This document shows positions 11,003 through 15,919 of a stretch of DNA of 15,919 bases, piece by piece. The number at the start of each line of letters is the position of its first letter. Positions within the stretch are counted from its first letter, which is position 1. The position numbers and the translations under genes are program-made. Below the pieces are notes generated by a model that saw nothing but the letters and a program-made list of their open reading frames with translations, searched no databases and had not been told where the DNA came from. Source of the DNA: Syntrophaceae bacterium UBA2192 (GTDB lineage: Bacteria > Desulfobacterota > Syntrophia > Syntrophales > UBA2192); contig DCVI01000223.1 of assembly GCA_002327315.1 (NCBI GenBank), forward strand, positions 12,517-28,435, written 5' to 3'.

Positions 11003-13411
11003 ATGGCAAAGGGACAGCGAAAATTCCTGGACATCATGAAGAAAAGGCCTCTCATCCTCGACGGGGCCACGGGCACAGAGCTCCAGAAACGAGGGATGCC
11101 CGCCGGGGTCTGCCCGGAGTTGTGGTGCATCGATAACCCGTCGGTGATCGCAAGCGTTCACGGCGATTACGCCCGCGCGGGATGCGACGTGGTCTACACC
11201 TGCACCTTCGGCGCGAACCGATTCAAGCTGGGCCAGTACGGCGAGCCCGACGCCCGATCCGTGAATCGCAGGCTTGCCCTCATCGCGAGAGAGGCCCTGC
11301 GGGGCAAGGCCCTGATTGCAGGCGACATCGGCCCCATGGGGCATTTCATCCAGCCCTTCGGGGAATTGGATTTCGAGGAGGCCGTGGCGGCCTTCAAGGA
11401 GCAGGTCCTGGGGCTTCTCGAGGGCGGAGTGGACTGCTTCGTCATCGAAACGATGATGGACATCCAGGAGGCCCGGGCGGCGCTGATCGCCGTGAAGGAG
11501 ACCTGCGATCTGTTCACGATGGTCACCATGACCTTCGAGCGCGACGGCCGGACGCTCAACGGCACCGACCCGCTGACGGCCCTCACAACGCTCCAGGCCC
11601 TGGGTGCCGATGCGGTGGGCTGCAACTGCTCCACGGGGCCCGACGACATGGTACGCTTCATCGAGGCCATGAAGCCCTACGCAAAGATCCCGCTGATCGC
11701 CAAGCCCAACGCCGGGCTGCCAAAAACAGTGGGGGACTCGACCGTCTACGACATGGACGCCGCCGAGTTCGCCTCCCGGGCAGGCGCCCTCATCGCTGCA
11801 GGCGCCGCAATCCTGGGCGGCTGCTGCGGCACCACACCGGGACACCTTGCCGCCCTGAAGAAAACCGTGGCCCGGAAGAAGCCCGCCTCCCCCCTGCGCA
11901 AGTCGCTCGCGGCGCTGAGTTCGGCCCGCAAGACCCTCCTTTTCGAGCCGGGCCGGCCGCTTGCAGTCATCGGCGAGAGCATCAACCCCACGGGCAGAAA
12001 GGCCCTCCAGGAGGAGCTCCGGGAGGGAAAGACGGCACTGGCGCGCCAGATGGCCCGGGACCAGGAAATGGCTGGGGCGGCCCTGCTGGACGTCAACGTG
12101 GGGGTCCCCGGCATTGACCAGGAAAAAGCCATGCAGGAGATCGTGCTGGCCCTTTCCGTCGCCACGGAGCTCCCTCTCGTCATCGACTCGGCCAAGGCGG
12201 AGCCCATCGAACGGGCCCTGCGCGTCTACCCGGGACGGGCGCTCATCAACTCGATATCGGGGGAACGGGAGAAGCTCAGGAAACTGCTGCCCGTGGCGGC
12301 AAAGTACGGCGCCATGTTCATCCTGCTTCCGCTCACGGATAAAGGCATCCCCGAGACGGCGGAAAAGCGCGCCGTCGTTGTCCGGGCGATCGAACGCGAG
12401 GCCCGCAAGCACGGCTTCACGCGCGACGACTTCCTCGTCGACGGGATCGTCATGACGGCCGCCTCCAACCCGAAGGCGCCGCAGGAGACCATCCGGACGG
12501 TTCGCTGGGCAACGGAAACCTTCCGGGCCCGCACGGTGGTGGGGCTCTCCAACGTCTCCTTCGGCATGCCGGAGCGCAAGTGGATCAACACGTCCTTTCT
12601 GGCCATGGCAGCCGCATCGGGGCTCACGGCGGCCATCGCCAACCCCGCAAGCGAAGAGCTCATGTTCGTCAAGAATGCCTCCGACGTCCTGGGCGGAAGG
12701 GACCGCGACGCGGCGGCCTGGATCGCCCACTGCGCGAAGGCAGCCGGCGGCGGGAAGAAAGGAGCGCCCATCGAGGCCCTCCCGCCGGAGAGGAAAGTCC
12801 GGGAGGCCATCCTCGACGGAAACCGCGAGGCCGTGGCAGGGCTTGTCGGGGAGACGCTGAAGGCGGGTCTCGACGCGGCGAAACTGGCCCAGGAAATCAT
12901 GATCCCGGCCATCGTCGAGGTGGGCGAGCGATTCGGCCGCAAGGAGTATTTCCTGCCGCAGCTCATCGCGAGCGGTGAGACGATGAAGATCGGCATGGAG
13001 GCCCTCGAGCCCTTCCTGAAGGGGGATCTGAAGGTACAGCGGGGCACGATCCTCATCGCCACGGTGAAGGGCGATATCCACGACATCGGGAAGAACATCG
13101 TCGCCCTCATGCTCCGCAACCACGGCTTCCAGGTCGTCGACCTGGGAAAAGATGTGGCCGCCGAACGGATCGTCCGGGAGATCGACCGGCACCGACCGCA
13201 GGTCGTAGGGCTCTCTGCCCTCATGACCACCACCATGACCCAGATGAAGGAAGCGATCGCGCTGGCCCGCAAGCAGGGAGAGCAATGTCCCTTCGTCGTC
13301 GGAGGCGCCGTGGTGACAAAGGCCTATGCCGAGTCGATCGGCGCAGAGTATGCCCGCGACGGTGTCGAGGCGGTCAGCGTGATTCAGAGAATCACGGGGA
13401 CCCGGGTATAG
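11003..13411 (+). CDS. metH: Cobalamin-dependent methionine synthase lacking the reactivation domain
   Basis: An 802-residue protein. The homocysteine-binding barrel covers about 1-290, with predicted zinc ligands C209 (G-C-N-C-S-T-G-P) and C274-C275 (G-G-C-C-G-T-T-P). The pterin-binding methyl-tetrahydrofolate barrel runs from about 318 (P-L-A-V-I-G-E-S-I-N-P-T-G) to 570. The cap covers about 590-680, and the B12-binding domain 680-802 has D691-x-H693-x-x-G696, where His693 would be the lower cobalt ligand. Full-length MetH of about 1200 residues has a further activation domain; here that is encoded by the preceding gene. GAGGGA overlapping the upstream stop is the ribosome-binding site, so the pair is an operon. 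The enzyme transfers a methyl group from 5-methyl-tetrahydrofolate to homocysteine. The stop codon lies in a heptamer repeat. Confidence 0.96.
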   Translation: MAKGQRKFLDIMKKRPLILDGATGTELQKRGMPAGVCPELWCIDNPSVIASVHGDYARAGCDVVYTCTFGANRFKLGQYGEPDARSVNRRLALIAREALRGKALIAGDIGPMGHFIQPFGELDFEEAVAAFKEQVLGLLEGGVDCFVIETMMDIQEARAALIAVKETCDLFTMVTMTFERDGRTLNGTDPLTALTTLQALGADAVGCNCSTGPDDMVRFIEAMKPYAKIPLIAKPNAGLPKTVGDSTVYDMDAAEFASRAGALIAAGAAILGGCCGTTPGHLAALKKTVARKKPASPLRKSLAALSSARKTLLFEPGRPLAVIGESINPTGRKALQEELREGKTALARQMARDQEMAGAALLDVNVGVPGIDQEKAMQEIVLALSVATELPLVIDSAKAEPIERALRVYPGRALINSISGEREKLRKLLPVAAKYGAMFILLPLTDKGIPETAEKRAVVVRAIEREARKHGFTRDDFLVDGIVMTAASNPKAPQETIRTVRWATETFRARTVVGLSNVSFGMPERKWINTSFLAMAAASGLTAAIANPASEELMFVKNASDVLGGRDRDAAAWIAHCAKAAGGGKKGAPIEALPPERKVREAILDGNREAVAGLVGETLKAGLDAAKLAQEIMIPAIVEVGERFGRKEYFLPQLIASGETMKIGMEALEPFLKGDLKVQRGTILIATVKGDIHDIGKNIVALMLRNHGFQVVDLGKDVAAERIVREIDRHRPQVVGLSALMTTTMTQMKEAIALARKQGEQCPFVVGGAVVTKAYAESIGAEYARDGVEAVSVIQRITGTRV

Positions 13412-13511
13412 GGTTCAGGGTATAGGGGAAAATCAGGCTAAGGGACAACTGCAATAGGGAAAGCCTGTAGCCTGCGGCCTTTAACCTTTAGCCTTTTGCC
13501 TTTAGCCTGGA
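13404..13511. repeat. Period-7 element spanning the metH stop and the pyrE promoter
   Basis: Left array: GGGTATA, GGGTTCA, GGGTATA, GGGGAAA (13404-13431), followed by AGGCTAAGGG. Right array: GCCTGTA, GCCTGCG, GCCTTTA, ACCTTTA, GCCTTTT, GCCTTTA, GCCTGGA (13463-13511). The G-rich left and C-rich right arms can pair partly. The metH TAG (13409-13411) lies in the first two units, and the pyrE -35 box in units five and six of the right arm. Confidence 0.85.
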
Positions 13512-13524
13512 GTTGGTGTATACT
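13496..13524 (+). promoter_or_regulatory. Probable sigma-70 promoter for pyrE
   Basis: TTGCCT (13496-13501), a 17-bp spacer and TATACT (13519-13524). The start point would be near 13531, giving a leader of about 58 nt. The -35 hexamer is made from the heptamer array GCCTTTT/GCCTTTA. Confidence 0.6.
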
Positions 13525-13588
13525 CCGCGAACCATGCCGGAAGCTCATCGAAGCGAAGGCGCGGCAGGCGGAACAAAAGGAGTTTTCG

Positions 13589-14167
13589 ATGGACCACGCC
13601 CAGATGAAGGAGAAACTCGCCAGGGTCATCCTGGAGAAGTCTTTCAAATACAGCGACAATCCTCCCTTTACGCTGGCCTCAGGGAGGAAGAGCAACTTCT
13701 ACTTCAACTGCAAGCCAACGACCCTCGACCCGGAGGGGATGAACCTCATCGGCCACCTCCTCTTTGACATGATCGAGGATCTCGATGTCGCGGCGGCAGG
13801 CGGGCTCACACTGGGCGCAGACCCGATGGCGAACGCCCTCTCCGTGATCTCCTTTCAGCGCGGCAAGCCCGTGAAGTCTTTCATCGTACGCAAAGAGGCG
13901 AAGGAGCACGGCACGAAGAGCCGCATCGAAGGGACCGTCAAGGCGGGCGAAAGTGTCGTCATCCTCGATGACGTCATCACCACGGGCGGATCGACCCTCT
14001 CGGCCATCGAAGCAGCGCGCCAGGCGGGGCTCACCGTGAAGCGGGTCATCGCCCTCATCGACCGCGAGGAGGGCGGGAGGGAAAACATCGAAAAAGAGGT
14101 CAGCGATGTCAGGGCCGTATTGACGCGTACGGAAGTCATGGCCTACTACAGCGGCAAGACAGGGTGA
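13589..14167 (+). CDS. pyrE: Orotate phosphoribosyltransferase
   Basis: A 192-residue type I phosphoribosyltransferase. The PRPP-binding loop V-V-I-L-D-D-V-I-T-T-G-G-S-T (123-136) has the acidic pair D127-D128. Upstream hallmarks include F-T-L-A-S-G-R-K-S-N-F-Y-F-N (27-40) and G-G-L-T-L-G-A-D-P-M-A (71-81), both typical of PyrE. It converts orotate and PRPP to orotidine monophosphate in pyrimidine synthesis. The ATG at 13589 has AAAAGGAG 6 bases upstream. The frame is open further 5', but that part crosses the promoter and the heptamer repeat. It has its own probable promoter. The following DUF3047 gene starts 4 bp after its stop, with its ribosome-binding site overlapping the stop, so those two are coupled. 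Confidence 0.95.
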   Translation: MDHAQMKEKLARVILEKSFKYSDNPPFTLASGRKSNFYFNCKPTTLDPEGMNLIGHLLFDMIEDLDVAAAGGLTLGADPMANALSVISFQRGKPVKSFIVRKEAKEHGTKSRIEGTVKAGESVVILDDVITTGGSTLSAIEAARQAGLTVKRVIALIDREEGGRENIEKEVSDVRAVLTRTEVMAYYSGKTG

Positions 14168-14171
14168 TCTC

Positions 14172-14954
14172 TTGAAACCATCCAGGCTGCTCTTCCCGCT
14201 GGCCCTCGCGGCCATGCTGACATTATCCATCTGCGAAACGATGGCCTCCCCTGCCGTCGAGCGTATACCCGTCACGAACTTTTCCTCGACGGAACTCAAA
14301 AACGGCCTCCCCCCGGGATGGAATCTCGAGTTGCGGCACGGGAAGCCCGACATCCGGATCGAAAGGCTGGATCTATCGGGACTGCCGCCTCTCAAGAGGC
14401 GCATCGCCCTCGGATGGGGCGAGGCGCAGGCATCGGTTCAACAGGACCCCTATTGCCTTCACCTGACAAGCGACGGGGAATCCTCCTTCGGCATCAGCCG
14501 CAAAATGAAGGTCAATCCCAAGGAATTTCCCTACCTGAACTGGAAGTGGGCGGCAAGCCGTCTGCCCGACGGGGCCGACGTGCGCAAGCGATCCACCGAT
14601 GACCAGGCCGCCCAGGTCTATGTCGTCTTCACGCCCACGGGGTTCCCCCACGCATTGACGGCGCCGCTTCTGGGATACATCTGGGATACGGAATGCCCGA
14701 AGGGGACAACGGGCAAGAACGCCCATCCCCTGGCGGGGCGGGTCCGTTACATCGTGCTGCGGAACAAGACCGACAAGCTGGGCCAGTGGATCACGGAAAA
14801 GCGCAACATCTACGAGGACTACCGCAAGCTCTTCAAGGACATCAACGGCGGCGAGCCACCCGAGGTGGTCGGTGTCACGTTCTTCATCAACGCCCACAAC
14901 ACGAAGACCCGGGCCGAGAGCCGGTACTGCGACGCGTATTTCACGAAACACTGA
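14172..14954 (+). CDS. Secreted DUF3047 domain protein
   Basis: A 260-residue protein with a TTG start at 14172. The start is supported by AGGGTGA (14161-14167) just upstream and by a sensible signal peptide: K2 and R5, then a hydrophobic core L-L-F-P-L-A-L-A-A-M-L-T-L, with likely cleavage near A25. C21 is preceded by Ile, which does not fit a lipobox, so a periplasmic protein is more likely than a lipoprotein. The body resembles DUF3047: P-Y-L-N-W-K-W-A-A-S-R-L-P (120-132), D-D-Q-A-A-Q-V-Y-V-V-F (143-153), and L-G-Y-I-W-D (167-172). The family is of unknown function. It is translationally coupled to pyrE, but a pathway link is not evident. Its stop codon overlaps a heptamer array. Confidence 0.85.
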   Translation: MKPSRLLFPLALAAMLTLSICETMASPAVERIPVTNFSSTELKNGLPPGWNLELRHGKPDIRIERLDLSGLPPLKRRIALGWGEAQASVQQDPYCLHLTSDGESSFGISRKMKVNPKEFPYLNWKWAASRLPDGADVRKRSTDDQAAQVYVVFTPTGFPHALTAPLLGYIWDTECPKGTTGKNAHPLAGRVRYIVLRNKTDKLGQWITEKRNIYEDYRKLFKDINGGEPPEVVGVTFFINAHNTKTRAESRYCDAYFTKH

Positions 14955-14987
14955 GGATCGAGGTTCGAGGAACGAGGACCGAGGCCA
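14953..14987 (+). repeat. Period-7 GAGG heptamer array at the DUF3047 stop
   Basis: Five tandem heptamers: GAGGATC, GAGGTTC, GAGGAAC, GAGGACC, GAGGCCA. The TGA stop (14952-14954) overlaps the first unit. A possible distant partner is CTCGATCC at 15081-15088, the exact complement of GGATCGAG at 14955-14962, close to the stop of the convergent endonuclease V gene. Confidence 0.75.
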
Positions 14988-15013
14988 TCCAAGAAGTATC
15001 CTTGAAATAATGG

Positions 15014-15050
15014 GTCATTACGAGCCGAGCCTTGCGAGGCGTGGTAATCC
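15014..15050. repeat. GTCATTACGAG-type intergenic palindrome
   Basis: GTCATTACGAGCC (15014-15026) and GGCGTGGTAATCC (15038-15050) form an imperfect palindrome, with an inner GCCT-TGCG-AGGC stem-loop (15029-15040). It resembles the widespread bacterial intergenic repeat that begins GTCATTGCGAG and ends in CAATC. It lies between the convergent DUF3047 and endonuclease V genes; nothing else was recognised in 14988-15080. Confidence 0.6.
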
Positions 15051-15099
15051 ACGATAATGCATTCCCGGTTTTTCTCCCATCTCGATCCGCAACCCTGCC

Positions 15100-15783
15100 T
15101 TACCCTGTCTCTTCTTTTCTCATCTTATTGACCAGGATATGCGCGCGGCGGATGGGCTCCGGGATGCGGTAGCGGCGCGCGCACTGCAGAACGATCTCCA
15201 CGGCGCGCTCGAGGCTCACCCGGTGGCCCTGCGAGATAAAAACCGGCTTCACGCGGTCTTTCGTTCTCACGACGGACCCGATCTGTTTTCCGTCGCGCAT
15301 CAGGGGAGAGCACTGCCCCCTCCTCGCGCCCGGCTCCTCGAAGGTGCCGATGAGTCTCGTCTTGGCACATCCCACGGAGGGAAGATCGAGGATGAGGCCC
15401 ATGTGGGCGGCCAGGCCAAATCCGCGCGGATGGGCAATGCCTTGGCCGTCGAAGAGGATCACGTCGGGCCGCCTCCGAAGCTTTTCAAAGGCACGCAGCA
15501 TAGGCGGCCCCTCGCGAAAGGATAGGAGACCGGGGATGTAAGGAAACGAGATCCTGCAGCTGTAGCGGGCCTCTTCAACGACTTCCAGGGTAGCGGCATC
15601 CAGAAGGACCACGGCGGCATAGACCCGGTCGTCTCCCTTTGTGCAGGAGATGTCGGCCCCTGCGACGATCCGGATATCCCCCGGCCCGTCGTCACTCAAA
15701 ACCGGCTTCCCGCGCAGATCAGCCTGTATGGCCACCGCCGTCTTGTAGTCTACATCCCAAGGGTGAAGGTTTTTGAATTTCAC
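15100..15783 (-). CDS. nfi: Endonuclease V (deoxyinosine 3' endonuclease)
   Basis: A 227-residue protein, close to the 223-225 residues of characterised homologues. The catalytic acidic residues are in place: D44 in V-A-G-A-D-I-S, E91 in Y-I-P-G-L-L-S-F-R-E-G-P, and D112 and H118 in F-D-G-Q-G-I-A-H-P-R. Endonuclease V nicks DNA (or RNA in some organisms) near inosine, in repair of deaminated adenine. The GTG at 15783 is preferred because it gives the usual start (M-K-F-K-N-L-H-P-W-D). A TTG at 15795 is also in frame and would add four residues. Neither has a strong ribosome-binding site, so the start is uncertain. It is convergent with the DUF3047 gene. Confidence 0.94.
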   Translation of the reverse strand: MKFKNLHPWDVDYKTAVAIQADLRGKPVLSDDGPGDIRIVAGADISCTKGDDRVYAAVVLLDAATLEVVEEARYSCRISFPYIPGLLSFREGPPMLRAFEKLRRRPDVILFDGQGIAHPRGFGLAAHMGLILDLPSVGCAKTRLIGTFEEPGARRGQCSPLMRDGKQIGSVVRTKDRVKPVFISQGHRVSLERAVEIVLQCARRYRIPEPIRRAHILVNKMRKEETG

Positions 15784-15837
15784 GGATGAAACCAAAAAGT
15801 TTGGAATGATGAATTCGAACGGAAGAATACCGTAACG

Positions 15838-15887
15838 GTCATCCCCGCGCAGAGCCTGCCCCTGACTTGATCAGGGGCGGGGATCCA
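15838..15887. repeat. GTCATCCCCGC-type intergenic palindrome
   Basis: ATCCCCGC (15841-15848) pairs with GCGGGGAT (15877-15884), and an inner perfect stem CCCCTGA (15859-15865) / TCAGGGG (15871-15877) has a 5-nt loop. The general form GTCATCCCCGC...GCGGGGATCC is a common dispersed palindrome in proteobacterial intergenic DNA. It lies upstream of endonuclease V on the minus strand. No gene was seen in 15796-15919. Confidence 0.65.
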
Positions 15888-15919
15888 TCATGAAACTATA
15901 GGGGTAGGAACGATACATT

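Noticed and set aside
10958..13285. 775-aa open frame on the minus strand opposite metH
   Set aside because: Antisense shadow of metH with low-complexity composition and no recognisable domain. All MetH motifs are on the plus strand.
11003..13411. MetH as a truncated pseudogene, because it lacks about 400 residues
   Set aside because: The missing domain is encoded intact by the adjacent upstream gene, and all catalytic and cobalamin-binding motifs are present.
13438..13695. Minus-strand frame of 85 residues with K-G-K-R-L-K-V-K-G repeats
   Set aside because: It is a translation of the GCCTNNN heptamer array and the start of pyrE on the wrong strand, not a protein gene.
14172..14250. Lipoprotein signal for the DUF3047 protein at C21
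   Set aside because: The residue before Cys is Ile, which does not fit a lipobox. An ordinary signal peptide with cleavage near A25 fits better.

Overview
The window looks like a GC-rich chromosomal segment of an anaerobic deltaproteobacterium (Desulfobacterota, perhaps near the Syntrophales/Syntrophorhabdales). This rests on gene content and on several intergenic palindrome types I associate with that group, not on a database match. Almost every gene is housekeeping. I do not see a defence island, prophage, CRISPR array, integron or secondary-metabolite cluster. The unusual content is between the genes.

Layout. (1) 1-900, minus strand: start of obgE, an intrinsic terminator, rpmA (L27), a MITE-like palindromic repeat, rplU (L21) and a strong consensus promoter. 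(2) 1100-3373, plus strand: a signalling cluster with a small stand-alone domain of the type that precedes HD-GYP domains, an overlapping HDOD protein with a full set of HD metal residues, and a pseudo-receiver/GGDEF protein. (3) 3486-6589, minus strand: a fused B12-binding radical SAM/DUF2344 protein preceded by a small unknown protein. (4) 6615-9024, plus strand: a promoter, a possible 12-codon leader ORF, purU, an overlapping Cys-rich protein of unknown function, then hpt with its own promoter. (5) 9298-14954, plus strand: a zinc-ribbon/DUF3426 membrane protein, a stand-alone MetH reactivation domain, a MetH lacking that domain, pyrE and a secreted DUF3047 protein. (6) 15100-15783, minus strand: endonuclease V. 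PurU, Hpt, PyrE and MetH together cover folate one-carbon, nucleotide and methionine metabolism. The split MetH pair is the clearest functional unit.

The main observation is a set of intergenic elements that differ in sequence but share a layout. Each is a run of degenerate 7-bp or 8-bp units. Most have a second run in inverted orientation, giving a large imperfect hairpin, and most lie at the 3' end of a gene. Period-8 examples are at 2290-2386, 6042-6144 and 9087-9178 (GAAGNNNN units) and 3362-3485 (GTGTCTGA units). Period-7 examples are at 9248-9289, 10274-10358, 13404-13511 and 14953-14987. Some supply working parts of genes: stop codons, final codons, a Shine-Dalgarno sequence and a -35 box. 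Two of the GAAG hairpins sit inside a roughly 200-bp segment present twice (about 6003-6205 and 9025-9223). One copy has perfect 9-bp terminal inverted repeats and both follow a stop codon directly.

All motif, domain and promoter calls are by eye. Conclusions about function of the repeats are inference.
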